Shown in pieces: positions 9,219 to 17,666 of a stretch of 64,000 nucleotides of DNA. Position numbers and translations under genes: made by a program. Numbering within the stretch: position 1 is the stretch's first letter; every line of letters starts with the position of its first letter. The stretch covers positions 1 to 64,000 of the forward strand of contig CAYNPO010000007.1 of NCBI GenBank assembly GCA_964399165.1, in the 5' to 3' direction. Below the pieces are notes generated by a model. The model searched no databases, was not told where the DNA came from, and worked only from the letters and a program-made list of their open reading frames with translations. Source of the stretch: UBA6144 sp964399165 (GTDB lineage: Bacteria; Bdellovibrionota; Bacteriovoracia; Bacteriovoracales; Bacteriovoracaceae).

Positions 9219-9345
9219 GTTTCCTCCTGCCAAAGCCGGCAACATGCCGGCCAGCACCGTCCCACGCCTCCAAAAACGTCTCTTCCCGCCCGATATTCCC
9301 CCGCTGAAACTGGACTCCCCGCCCCCCCGCGGGCACAATGCCCGC

Positions 9346-9990
9346 ATGGCCATCCAGCGCGGCAAAACCGAATTCCTCATGGGCATCGACAAGGTCGAGC
9401 AGCTCATCATGTGGCTGCGCACGCACCCCACCGCCCGCGGCGTGGCCTTCATCGGCCGCTCCAACGTGGGGAAATCCTCGCTGATCAACGCGCTTTTCGG
9501 AAACGAAACCGCGCGCGTCTCCAAGACCCCGGGGCGCACCCGCCAGGTGAACGTGTTCCGCTTCTGGTGGAGGCCGGAAGGCGCTAGCGAGGCCATGCCC
9601 TTCTATCTCTTCGATGTGCCCGGTTACGGCCACGCGGAAGTCTCCAAGCAGATGGCGCGCAACTGGCAGGAGCTGTTGGACGCCTTCTTCCATGAGGTCG
9701 CCGACACCGTCCTGCTGCTGAATCTCCAGGACGCTCGCCACCCGCTGCAAGAGAGCGACGTGCTCTTCCACCAGTACCTCAAGGCTTTCCGCATGGAGGT
9801 CTACCTGGTGTTCAACAAGATGGACAAGCTCAAGACCCAGTCCGAGCGGGCCCAGCTCCAGAAACAGATGCCCGACATCTACAAGCGCTTCAAGTGGGTC
9901 AAGCAGATCCACTTCACATCGGCGGAGAAAGGTGATGGGGTGGGGGCGTTGGCGGATGGGATGATGAATTTCTTGTTGCGGGAAAGATGA
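9346..9990 (+). CDS. engB: Ribosome biogenesis GTP-binding protein EngB (YihA/YsxC)
   Basis: A small TRAFAC GTPase needed for large-subunit ribosome assembly. The 214 residues are of normal length. G1 motif GRSNVGKS at 37-44, a switch I threonine in SKTPGRTRQVN, G3 DVPGYG at 90-95 and G4 NKMDK are all intact. ATG 9346 gives the usual short N-terminus; the longer open frame upstream would overlap the divergent sigma-54 activator. No good Shine-Dalgarno is visible. It is convergent with the secreted HExxH gene. Confidence 0.96.
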   Translation: MAIQRGKTEFLMGIDKVEQLIMWLRTHPTARGVAFIGRSNVGKSSLINALFGNETARVSKTPGRTRQVNVFRFWWRPEGASEAMPFYLFDVPGYGHAEVSKQMARNWQELLDAFFHEVADTVLLLNLQDARHPLQESDVLFHQYLKAFRMEVYLVFNKMDKLKTQSERAQLQKQMPDIYKRFKWVKQIHFTSAEKGDGVGALADGMMNFLLRER

Positions 9991-9993
9991 AAA

Positions 9994-10017
9994 GGCCCGG
10001 GCACGCTGGCCCGGGCC
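9994..10017 (-). terminator. Intrinsic terminator for the minus-strand HExxH gene
   Basis: An 8-bp perfect GC stem (9994-10001 pairing with 10010-10017) closes an 8-base loop. Read on the minus strand the hairpin is followed by CTTTTC, a short U-run, so it serves the gene ending at 10027. On the plus strand no T-run follows, so termination of engB would be weaker. Confidence 0.65.
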
Positions 10018-10026
10018 GGTGAGAAA

Positions 10027-11118
10027 TCAGCGTTGGCCGACGCAAATCACGGCGGAAGGCTCCTGGCCCCGATCTCGTGAGACCGAACCAGCCTCGGGGC
10101 AGTAGATGTTGCCGCCACCCAGGCTGGCGCAATCACTGTAGACGAAGCTAGTTTCGAAATTGGACAGCTCCACCAGCTCCTTACTCGCAGTTTCCTCGGC
10201 GGTGAGGGAGCGGATTTCAGCGGCGGTGGCGGGACGCCAAGACCGGACCTCGGCAAGACCGCTGGCGGACGCCACCGAAGCGCAGCGAGCGTTGATGGAG
10301 GCGGTGCTCGCGCGTGCCGGAACGGTTCCCGCCCGGGCGACGAACTGATTGGCGGAAACTTGGTAGATTTTCAGCTCCGCGCCCGCGAGGGCCTCAGGAC
10401 CGCGGTCGCTCGCCAACACCGCCCAGGGCCCCTCATAGGCGAGGCGCCAACCGGTGGGAAGGTTCCGTCCCCGGGCTGCACAGTCCGAAGTGCGCACGGA
10501 GAGGGTTCCCACGGCACCGCACGTGGCGCTCACGCCTCGCAAATCTCGGCCGATGCCAAAGAGGGCCGAAACCTCGTGGGCGAAACGGCGCGAATCCCGG
10601 TCATCCTCGACTCCGATGCCGATCAAGTGGGAAGCTTCGTGGATCAACAGGGTACGTACCTGATCCTGTTCACGGCGAGTCAGCGTCGCCTTGTTGTAGA
10701 CTTCGAAGTAAGCGCGGAGTGCCGTGATGAAAGGGCGGCCCGAGCCATCGATACCATAGTCGAACAACAGTGGTTCGAGCACGCCCTCGGGATTGGTGCG
10801 CAAGCGCTCGCCGTGCGTGAAGTCGGAGCGCACTCCACGCACGGCTTCGATCACCACCCGACGGGCGTTGGCAGGTGCGTTCGGGGCGTAGCGGGAGACA
10901 ATGCTGCGGAACTGGGACTCGGTCAGGCCGGAGAGGCGGGCCGCAGTCTCCGCGGCCACGGAACGCAGATGAGCGCCTGAGGTGTTGTAGAACATGAACC
11001 CACCACCGCCTGAGCTGGTTCCGTCACCAGGGAGGGGGGCGCTCACCTGGGCGACGGCAGCGGGGCCGAACGCCAAGGGCAGCAGGCAGGTCAGAAGGGT
11101 CACAGTTTTCATCTTCAT
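10027..11118 (-). CDS. Secreted protein with HExxH zinc-peptidase-like motif
   Basis: A 363-residue protein with a Sec signal peptide ending near AVAQ, then a glycine-rich stretch (SSGGGG). Residues 160-164 read HEASH in a hydrophobic helix, with DDRDSRRFAHEV shortly after, the pattern of a zinc metallopeptidase active site. The third metal ligand is not obvious. The C-terminal half contains paired cysteines and is likely disulfide-bonded. An AGGAG site precedes the first ATG. No named peptidase family was recognised; a secreted hydrolase or an inactive relative are both possible. It is divergent from the TIGR02147 regulator. Confidence 0.7.
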   Translation of the reverse strand: MKMKTVTLLTCLLPLAFGPAAVAQVSAPLPGDGTSSGGGGFMFYNTSGAHLRSVAAETAARLSGLTESQFRSIVSRYAPNAPANARRVVIEAVRGVRSDFTHGERLRTNPEGVLEPLLFDYGIDGSGRPFITALRAYFEVYNKATLTRREQDQVRTLLIHEASHLIGIGVEDDRDSRRFAHEVSALFGIGRDLRGVSATCGAVGTLSVRTSDCAARGRNLPTGWRLAYEGPWAVLASDRGPEALAGAELKIYQVSANQFVARAGTVPARASTASINARCASVASASGLAEVRSWRPATAAEIRSLTAEETASKELVELSNFETSFVYSDCASLGGGNIYCPEAGSVSRDRGQEPSAVICVGQR

Positions 11119-11265
11119 AGAAGCTCCTTTGTATCATTGGGCAAGCAGTGCGTTGCGTTACCCTGTTGTTATTACATGGACAAGTGTCGCAAGTGGGTTA
11201 TAGCGCACACATTGGCGCGGCACATTAGATTTTTTCTTATTTATGAGGCATAATCTTTCATACCC

Positions 11266-12090
11266 ATGAAAAGTCCTTCCAGAGACCTCTTTGAATTCAC
11301 GGACTACCGGAGCTACCTCCAACAGGCACTGCCCGTGAAAGGCGAGGAGCGCGGCGCGCGTTCCAGGCTGGCCGAAGCCCTTGGCACACAAAGCGCTTTC
11401 GTTTCCCAGGTGCTGGGGGGACTCGCCGAGTTCAGCCTCGAACACGGGATGAAAATCAGCCGCTTCCTGAACCATGGCAAAGAAGAGCGTGAGTACTTCA
11501 TGCTCCTCCTTCATCACGGCCGAGCTGGCTCCAAAGACCTTCGCGACCACTACGAGGAACAACTGCGTGCCATACGCACCAAGCGCCGCGAAGTGAGGGA
11601 GCGCGTGGACGCTAAACGGCCGGAACTCTCCGACGCCGACAAGGCGCTTTACTACTCCAGCTGGCAGTATGCGGCTGTCCATATGTGCCTGGCGAATCCC
11701 CTCACACAATCTAAGAAAGATCTGGCGGAAAGGCTTGGACTGGGACAGACGCGCGTGACGAAGATCCTCGAAGACTTGATGTCCATGGGCCTAGCCCGCC
11801 AAGAAGGCGCACGCTTCATCGGATCCTACGGCCGGTTACACCTGCCTTCGGACTCGCCGTTGATCGCCAAACACCACACCAACTGGCGCACGCGCGTGCT
11901 CCAGTCGCTGGACGATCCGGCCCCCCAGGACATGCACTACTCGGTGGTGATGAGCATCTCCCCCAAGGCCGCCGAGGAAATCCGCTCGGTGCTCCTCAAC
12001 GCCATCCAGTCCATGGACCCCATCATCAAGGAAGCCAAAGACGAGCAAGTTTACGTCTTGGCCATGGACCTATTTGATTTAAAGGCGTGA
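11266..12090 (+). CDS. TIGR02147 family regulator
   Basis: A 274-residue protein with the hallmarks of the TIGR02147/DUF4423 family: an N-terminal FTDYRSYL motif, an N-terminal helix-turn-helix (RLAEALGTQSAFVSQVLGG), the central YYSSWQYAAVH block, a second winged-helix (LAERLGLGQTRVTKILEDLMSMGLA), then LPSDSPLIAKHHTNWR and LHYSVV-type motifs. The family is abundant in Bdellovibrio and Fibrobacter and is presumed to regulate transcription. It is divergently transcribed from the secreted HExxH gene with a 147-bp AT-rich gap. A paralogue lies at 28025-28831. Confidence 0.93.
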   Translation: MKSPSRDLFEFTDYRSYLQQALPVKGEERGARSRLAEALGTQSAFVSQVLGGLAEFSLEHGMKISRFLNHGKEEREYFMLLLHHGRAGSKDLRDHYEEQLRAIRTKRREVRERVDAKRPELSDADKALYYSSWQYAAVHMCLANPLTQSKKDLAERLGLGQTRVTKILEDLMSMGLARQEGARFIGSYGRLHLPSDSPLIAKHHTNWRTRVLQSLDDPAPQDMHYSVVMSISPKAAEEIRSVLLNAIQSMDPIIKEAKDEQVYVLAMDLFDLKA

Positions 12091-12094
12091 GCGG

Positions 12095-12388
12095 TCAGGA
12101 CTTCTTGAGTTCCTGCACGTCCCCTTCCATGTCGTGGAGGGCCTGCTCGAGCTCCTCAGCCTGGGTCATGAGCACCCGTGCCTGGGGATCCTTCCAATCC
12201 AGCTCCCCCGACTTGATGGCGCGGGCGACGTGGCGCCCCAGCTCCTCGTAGCAGTCGTGCAGCTCGGCGCTGGCCCTCGAGGCGTGGATCATCTTCATGC
12301 CGATGGCGGTCGTGCGGCGGAATTCGGCTTCACAGGCGTGGACCGCCCCGAGGACGCGCTTTTTCCAGGTTGTTCCGTCATCGTTCAT
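12095..12388 (-). CDS. Small conserved-looking helical protein
   Basis: A 97-residue, charged, largely helical protein with no signal peptide or membrane segment. It has one cysteine pair spaced far apart (VHACEAEF and LHDCYEEL). The end RALHDMEGDVQELKKS-like region is coiled-coil-like. No family recognised. It ends 4 bases after the convergent TIGR02147 gene and starts divergently from the acyltransferase. Codon use is like the neighbours, which supports a real gene. Confidence 0.6.
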   Translation of the reverse strand: MNDDGTTWKKRVLGAVHACEAEFRRTTAIGMKMIHASRASAELHDCYEELGRHVARAIKSGELDWKDPQARVLMTQAEELEQALHDMEGDVQELKKS

Positions 12389-12442
12389 GCGGCACTATTA
12401 TGCCTGAACGATCCCCTTCGGCAACCGCGGGACCTTTTTCCC

Positions 12443-13336
12443 ATGCGCCTGAGTCAAGCATTGTCCCCCTTCAAAGGGATTTCCCCCGAGGACGACGCCC
12501 GCATCCGCGAGGTTTTCGCCTACCTGCGCGAGCGTTATAAGGGTTACAAGGACCCTTGGGGCTTCAACCTTGAGCTATGCGAGAAGACCCTGCGCCATTT
12601 GCTGCCGCTCTATCGAAGCTATTTCAAAGTCCGGGTCTTCGGCCAAGAGCACGTTCAAGAGGGCGTGCCCTACATCGTGGTGGGAAACCACGGCGGCCAA
12701 ATCCCCATCGACGGCATGCTGCTGGCCATGGCCTTCGTCATGGACGTCCAGCCTCCCCGCGTCCTGCGCGCCATGGTGGAGAGGTTCATGAGCCAACTCC
12801 CCTTCGTGGGCGACTTCGCCGCCCAGAGCGGCGCCATCCTCGGGGACCGTGCCAACTGCCAGTTCCTGCTGGAGCATAAGGAATCCATTCTGGTGTTTCC
12901 GGAGGGCGTTCGCGGGACTTCCAAAAACACGCCGGATTACTACCGCCTGCAGGAATTCACCCACGGCTTCTTCCGGATCGCGCTGCAAACCAAGACACCC
13001 ATCCTGCCGGTGGCGATCATCGGGGCCGAGGAAATGTATCCGTTCGTGTGGCAGGCACGTACTCTGGCCAAGGCCCTGCACCTGCCCGCGCTGCCCATGA
13101 CCGCCAACCTGCTGCCACTGCCCTCACCGGTGGACATCCACATCGGCAAACCCATCACGGTTCCCGAGGACCTCTCCGCCGAGGCTCCCGAAAAGGACAT
13201 CAAGGAACAAGTGCTGCGCGTGCAGGGCCAGATCAAAAAACTCATGGCGGTTGGCCTCAAGCACCGTCGTCCGTTCTTCGACCCCATCAGGAAGCCCCTC
13301 TCCAAGCTCCTCTTGCGCCAGGAAAAAGAGTCATGA
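12443..13336 (+). CDS. Lysophospholipid acyltransferase, MGAT-like branch
   Basis: A 297-residue membrane-associated acyltransferase. The catalytic block is NHGGQIPID (82-90), with six residues between His and Asp; this is the pattern of the LPLAT MGAT/DGAT-like branch rather than the HX4D of PlsC. The second conserved block is FPEGVRG at 152-158. It probably transfers acyl groups to a glycerolipid or related acceptor. ATG 12443 was chosen over a longer frame that crosses the divergent small gene. Its stop overlaps the following SDR start by 4 bases. Confidence 0.88.
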   Translation: MRLSQALSPFKGISPEDDARIREVFAYLRERYKGYKDPWGFNLELCEKTLRHLLPLYRSYFKVRVFGQEHVQEGVPYIVVGNHGGQIPIDGMLLAMAFVMDVQPPRVLRAMVERFMSQLPFVGDFAAQSGAILGDRANCQFLLEHKESILVFPEGVRGTSKNTPDYYRLQEFTHGFFRIALQTKTPILPVAIIGAEEMYPFVWQARTLAKALHLPALPMTANLLPLPSPVDIHIGKPITVPEDLSAEAPEKDIKEQVLRVQGQIKKLMAVGLKHRRPFFDPIRKPLSKLLLRQEKES

Positions 13337-14274
13337 GCGCCCGCAAGATCCTGGTCATCGGCATCGCCGGGGGCCTGGCGCAGATCACCTCACGACTTTT
13401 GCTGGGTGACCATCCCGATTGGGAGATCCTGGGCGTGGATACCCGCCCAGTGGAGGGGCTCCCCTCCTATCCGGGGCTCACCGCCTTGAGCATGAAGTAC
13501 TCTCGGGGCAACTTCGAGAACCTCTTCCGCTCCCACAAGTTCGACGCCGTCCTGCATCTGGGGCGCCTCTCCCACACTGGGCCCGAGGCCGACCAGCTGG
13601 CCCAGCGCCTGGAGATCTCGGTGATGGGGACCAATCGCATCCTGGAGATGTGCCTGCGCGCGGAAGTGCGCAAGGTGGTGGTGTTGTCGACTTTCCACGT
13701 GTACGGAGCGCTGGCGGACAACCCGGTCTTCCTCACCGAAGAGGCACCATTGCGCGCGAGCATCAATCATCCTGAACTGCGGGACGTGGTGGAGATGGAC
13801 CAAATCTGCACCAACTGGATGTGGAAGCACCAGAACCACCACTCCACCGTCGTGCTGCGCCCTTGTAACATCATTGGCACCCAGATCCAGAATACCATGA
13901 GCCGCTTCCTCACATCACCGCTCGCGGTGCGCCCGGTGGACTACAACCCCTTCTTCCAGTTCATCCACGAGTTCGACATGGCCCAAGTGGTGGTGCGCGC
14001 CCTCACTGATTTGCCCACCGGCACCTACAACGTGGCCGGCAGCGAATACGTCTCCCTGCGGGAAGCGCTGGACCTGGTGGGGTCCCACGCCGTGCCGTTC
14101 CCGGTTAGCCTCGCGGGTGGACTCAATCACCTGCTTAAGGCCTTCCCACCCTACCTGCTGGATTACCTGCGCTACTCCTGCCTGATCGACAACAAACAGT
14201 TGCGCCAGCACCTGGGCGACGACTTCCTGCGCTTCTCCATCCAAGAAACGCTGGAGCTGATCCGGCTGCGCTGA
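13333..14274 (+). CDS. Extended SDR-like protein, catalytic Tyr-Lys not visible
   Basis: A 313-residue NAD-dependent epimerase/dehydratase-like protein. The N-terminal Rossmann motif GIAGGLA is at 10-16, VLHLGRLSHTG follows where the family places its nucleotide-contact loop, and STFHVYGA matches the strand-5 region. Where family members have YxxxK the sequence reads RDVVEMD, so the normal catalytic pair appears absent. It may be a binding or regulatory SDR, or use another residue. It is translationally coupled to the upstream acyltransferase (ATGA) and 7 bases from the cysteine synthase gene, forming a three-gene operon. Confidence 0.85.
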   Translation: MSARKILVIGIAGGLAQITSRLLLGDHPDWEILGVDTRPVEGLPSYPGLTALSMKYSRGNFENLFRSHKFDAVLHLGRLSHTGPEADQLAQRLEISVMGTNRILEMCLRAEVRKVVVLSTFHVYGALADNPVFLTEEAPLRASINHPELRDVVEMDQICTNWMWKHQNHHSTVVLRPCNIIGTQIQNTMSRFLTSPLAVRPVDYNPFFQFIHEFDMAQVVVRALTDLPTGTYNVAGSEYVSLREALDLVGSHAVPFPVSLAGGLNHLLKAFPPYLLDYLRYSCLIDNKQLRQHLGDDFLRFSIQETLELIRLR

Positions 14275-14281
14275 GGTTCCC

Positions 14282-15229
14282 ATGTTGCGTACCCCGCTCC
14301 TCAAGCTCGAGTCCCTCTCCCGCCTCACGGGCAACGAGATCTACGGCAAGGCCGAGTTCCTCCACGTGGGGGGCAGCGTGAAGGACCGGGCCGCCCTGGG
14401 CATCATCCAGGCGGCCGAGCGTGAAGGGCGGCTCAGGCCCGGAGGCACCATCGTGGAGGGTACCGCGGGCAACACCGGCATCGGGCTCGCCACCCTGGCC
14501 GCCACCCGTGGCTACAAGACTGTCATCGTCATGCCGGACAACCAGGCCGCCGAGAAATATCAGACCCTGCGGGCCCTGGGCGCCGAGCTCATCACCGTGC
14601 CCGCTTGCCCCTTCGCCAATCCCGGGCACTTCTACCACACCGCCAAGCGCGTGGCGGAGGAGCGGGGCGCGGTGTGGGCAGACCAATTCGAGAACCCCGC
14701 CAATTGGAAGATCCACGAGTCCACCACCGGCCCGGAGATTCTGGAACAGGCCGGCGGGCGCGTGGACGCGTTCTTTTGCTCGGCCGGCACGGGCGGTACC
14801 ATCGCCGGGGTTTCGCGCTTTTTGAAGGCCAAGAACCCTTCGACCCACGTGTGCTTGGTGGATCCCATGGGCTCAGGGCTCTATTCCCACGTGAAAACAG
14901 GAGAGATCAAATCCAGCGGTAGTTCCATCACCGAGGGCATAGGCATCATGCGCCTCACCGCCAATTTCAAAGAGGCCAAACTGGACGATGCGGTCCAGGT
15001 GACGGACCAGGAGATGCTGGACATGCTCTACCGCTTGGCGCGGGAAGAAGGACTGATGGTGGGCACTTCGGCGGCGCTGAACGTGCACGCGGCCGTGAAA
15101 CACGCTGAGGCCAATCGAGGGCGGGGTTTGAAGATCGTCACCATCCTTGGTGACTCCGCCACCCGGTACTTGTCCCGGGTGTTCAATGCGGATTTCCTCA
15201 AAGAGAAAGGGCTCGTGCCGCCCCCCTAA
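14282..15229 (+). CDS. cysK: Cysteine synthase family PLP enzyme
   Basis: A 315-residue fold-type II PLP enzyme that probably condenses O-acetylserine with sulfide to give cysteine. The PLP lysine is K34 in GGSVKDR, the substrate loop GTAGNTG is at 60-66, the phosphate-binding loop reads SAGTGGTIAG and the end TILGDSATRYLS is typical. It lacks the long N-terminal extension of cystathionine beta-synthase. A relative that uses another activated serine or makes another product cannot be excluded. It is the third gene of the acyltransferase-SDR operon and overlaps the convergent small secreted gene by 4 bases. Confidence 0.88.
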   Translation: MLRTPLLKLESLSRLTGNEIYGKAEFLHVGGSVKDRAALGIIQAAEREGRLRPGGTIVEGTAGNTGIGLATLAATRGYKTVIVMPDNQAAEKYQTLRALGAELITVPACPFANPGHFYHTAKRVAEERGAVWADQFENPANWKIHESTTGPEILEQAGGRVDAFFCSAGTGGTIAGVSRFLKAKNPSTHVCLVDPMGSGLYSHVKTGEIKSSGSSITEGIGIMRLTANFKEAKLDDAVQVTDQEMLDMLYRLAREEGLMVGTSAALNVHAAVKHAEANRGRGLKIVTILGDSATRYLSRVFNADFLKEKGLVPPP

Positions 15230-15534
15230 TCGCGGAGCGTGCCGAAACAACCGCAGCCGACGGTGCGGCCGTTGAGTTTGACGGTGGTGTAGGTTTCGCG
15301 CAAGTCCTCGCGGCACACGATGAAAGCGCGGGTGCAGGTGCGCTGGGGGATGAAGTCGTCTTCGGACAAACAGCCGCAGCGACCGTCGCCGGTGGTGTAG
15401 TACTCGATGCCCACGATCTCGGGGCAAGCGATGCCTTCAGCGCAGGCACGGCGGGAGCTGAGCTTCACGCCGTCGGGGCTGGCGAAGCTGGCGAAAGACA
15501 CGATCAGGAACAAGGCGGCGAGTAGGGCTTTCAT
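15226..15534 (-). CDS. Small secreted cysteine-rich protein
   Basis: A 102-residue product from ATG 15534, which is preceded by AGGAG. It has a Sec signal peptide (LLAALFLIVSFASFA) and a mature domain with eight cysteines, several in close pairs (RCGC, GCGC), so a small disulfide-stabilised periplasmic or secreted protein is likely. The longer open frame adds an unlikely N-terminus. No family recognised. Confidence 0.65.
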   Translation of the reverse strand: MKALLAALFLIVSFASFASPDGVKLSSRRACAEGIACPEIVGIEYYTTGDGRCGCLSEDDFIPQRTCTRAFIVCREDLRETYTTVKLNGRTVGCGCFGTLRD

Positions 15535-15616
15535 GGTGGACTCCTGTTGGAAGAAAGCCCCACCCAACTATGGGAAGGGCAATTTCACGAGGACTAACGC
15601 GTCGCCGCGGTAAATT

Positions 15617-16642
15617 TTACTCACGGCTACGGTGGCAGGCGGGATCCACGTCCAACAATTCCCCGTCCCCGTTCGGCTTGGCCATCAGGCAACCCAGGAC
15701 TTCTTCCCCTGCTCCCAGTTCAGCATCCCCGGCGAAAAGATATAACACACTCATCGGTGGAGCTGTGAGGTCGAGTTCCCGCAGGAACGGGGTGGCCTGC
15801 TCCTTGGTGAGGGCCACGGAGTAAGGGTAGCCGGTGCGCTCATCCTTCTCCGCGAACGAAAGGTTGGTCGTCCCGGGGTTGGCAACCACCTCTGCCACCA
15901 ACCTGCCCTCCAAGGGCAAAGTGAGCACGCGCTCCTCCATCCATGCGCGCAGCCGGGGGGACAACAACTCAGGCTTCACGTAAGGGAAGGCGCGCTCGCG
16001 GCCGTCCCGGTAGGTGCATCCCGACCAGGCGTCGTTCCATCCGTCGTATTCCTGCCGCTCGAAATGGGTGAGACAGCGTTCGCCGTAGAAGCGTACAGTC
16101 CTGCGCCCGACCCGCACCTGTCCGCCTTGCACGTAGTCCTGGGAGTAGGGACTGGAGAGACCGGTCTGCACGTAGATCAGCTGGGATCGCAACCACTGCC
16201 GCTGGCTGGCCTTCTTCAGGAGCGCCCGCAGGGTGCCGAGCATGATGTCGGCGGAATAGTACTGGGACCCAAGACGGACGGCATACCCGTCCGAAGGGTG
16301 GCGGTAGTAGTGGACGCTGAAATTGAACTTCGCCTCGGCGTAGGGTGTGCTCAAGTCCGCGTGGATGAGGGTGAGTTCGAACCCCAACCCGGCTTCGTGG
16401 GCCGGAAGGGACCAGGTGAGCATGGGATAGTGAGCGGGGCTGATCTGGGCCAGCGGGGAGGTTTGGCCAGTAGGGACGCTAAAGGAACAGGTCATGCGGT
16501 GGCTATAGAGGTTGTAGCTGGCGCGGCAGTCATCGAGCGGCAATTGGTCCAAGTTGCGCAGGGTGCGAGTGGCCTGGATGTAAGTGGGCGCCGCCGCCCA
16601 GCTTAGGCTACTCAGCAACAACAGGGGGATAAGGCGTTTCAT
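15617..16642 (-). CDS. Secreted protein of unknown function
   Basis: A 341-residue protein started at ATG 16642, which has an AAAGGAG site; the longer frame would run into the LysR gene. A signal peptide (MKRLIPLLLLSSLSWAAA) is followed by a tyrosine-rich mature region (for example SVHYYRHPSD and YGERCLTHFERQEYDGW) with a few cysteines. No domain recognised. It is divergent from the LysR-type regulator, and LysR proteins often control the divergent neighbour, so it is the best candidate target. Confidence 0.7.
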   Translation of the reverse strand: MKRLIPLLLLSSLSWAAAPTYIQATRTLRNLDQLPLDDCRASYNLYSHRMTCSFSVPTGQTSPLAQISPAHYPMLTWSLPAHEAGLGFELTLIHADLSTPYAEAKFNFSVHYYRHPSDGYAVRLGSQYYSADIMLGTLRALLKKASQRQWLRSQLIYVQTGLSSPYSQDYVQGGQVRVGRRTVRFYGERCLTHFERQEYDGWNDAWSGCTYRDGRERAFPYVKPELLSPRLRAWMEERVLTLPLEGRLVAEVVANPGTTNLSFAEKDERTGYPYSVALTKEQATPFLRELDLTAPPMSVLYLFAGDAELGAGEEVLGCLMAKPNGDGELLDVDPACHRSRE

Positions 16643-16711
16643 GGGTTTCTCCTTTGGTAGGCGGGAAATACCGCCAAGGGCGCGTGGATAGAAATATATA
16701 ATTGTGATAGA

Positions 16712-16733
16712 ATTCATTCCTATGGGAATAAAT
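16712..16733. promoter_or_regulatory. Inverted repeat over the LysR gene start
   Basis: A near-palindrome with ATTCC...GGAAT core; 18 of 22 positions are symmetrical. It covers the start codon at 16722 and lies just after a TATAAT box at 16697-16702. This is where an autorepressing LysR protein could bind. Its even symmetry does not fit the classical T-N11-A box exactly. Confidence 0.4.
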
Positions 16734-17600
16734 GTTCTCAAACTGAAGTATTTTCACGCGGTCGCAGCAGAAGGGAGTTTCACCCGGGCGGCCCAGGCTT
16801 TGCGGGTGGCGCAGCCCTCCCTCAGCAAGATGGTGCGGGAGCTGGAAGAGGAGCTGGGATTCCCCTTGCTCGAGCGCAGCACCCGCCACGTGGGCCTTAC
16901 CTCCCAAGGCGAGAAGGTTTTCGCCCACGCCAGTCGGGTCTTCGAGGAGGTAGGGACGCTCGAGAAGTCCCTGGGTGAGATCGCGCGCAAGGTGACCGGG
17001 CCCCTGGCCTTCGGCACTAGCGACCTGGTAGCGGCGGAGCTCGTGCCTCCCGTACTCACGGGTCTCCTCCAACAGCACCCATCTCTCTACCCAGTGGTCC
17101 AGACCGGCACCGCCCAGAGCCTGGTGTCCATGGTGCTGGAGCGCCGGCTCGAGTTCGCGCTCCTTTTCCATGTGCCGGAGAGCCTGCATGACGGAATCGA
17201 GCTCACCCGCTTCGCGCCCGTGCCCTTCGAGTTGGTGGTCGCCAAGTCCAAGGCCAAGGACAAACGCGTGCTGGAGAGCTTCATGGGCTCCCGGGAGGTG
17301 GATGACCAGGCCACCAAGCGCTTCCCCACCATGGAGAAATGGAGGAAGGTCCATCCCGGGACCTCCATCCGCATCAGTACGAACTGCCTGGCCGCCCACC
17401 TTTCCTTGGTGAGGGAAGGAGCGGGTGTGGCGGTGCTGCCGCGGTTCCTGGTGGCGGAAGACTTACGCAAGGGTAAGCTCGTTGCCCTTTTGAAGGAGGA
17501 GCTGGTCTTTGACCTTAAGCTCCTCTCGCGCAAGAACTCCTCCCCCTCCCTCAACGCACGGACCTTTCTCGAGGCCCTGCGAGGGCACCTTTCCCGGTAA
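16722..17600 (+). CDS. LysR family transcriptional regulator
   Basis: A 292-residue regulator with an N-terminal winged helix-turn-helix (GSFTRAAQALRVAQPSLSK, about 18-36) and a C-terminal effector domain with periplasmic-binding-protein fold (LAFGTSDLVAAELVPP onwards). ATG 16722 places the HTH at the usual distance from the N-terminus; an upstream GTG at 16704 would add six residues. Divergent transcription from the secreted gene and the inverted repeat over its start suggest autoregulation and control of that neighbour. The ligand is unknown. Confidence 0.93.
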   Translation: MGINVLKLKYFHAVAAEGSFTRAAQALRVAQPSLSKMVRELEEELGFPLLERSTRHVGLTSQGEKVFAHASRVFEEVGTLEKSLGEIARKVTGPLAFGTSDLVAAELVPPVLTGLLQQHPSLYPVVQTGTAQSLVSMVLERRLEFALLFHVPESLHDGIELTRFAPVPFELVVAKSKAKDKRVLESFMGSREVDDQATKRFPTMEKWRKVHPGTSIRISTNCLAAHLSLVREGAGVAVLPRFLVAEDLRKGKLVALLKEELVFDLKLLSRKNSSPSLNARTFLEALRGHLSR

Positions 17601-17666
17601 GTTTTACAGGTACCCCTCGCCAAACCGCGGGAGATGGTAATCTCCGCGCCTCACGAAAGGGGCCCC

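Noticed and set aside
8818..9912. 364-residue minus-strand open frame across engB and the sigma-54 activator
   Set aside because: Opposite strand of engB and out of frame with the activator; composition is that of a GC-rich shadow.
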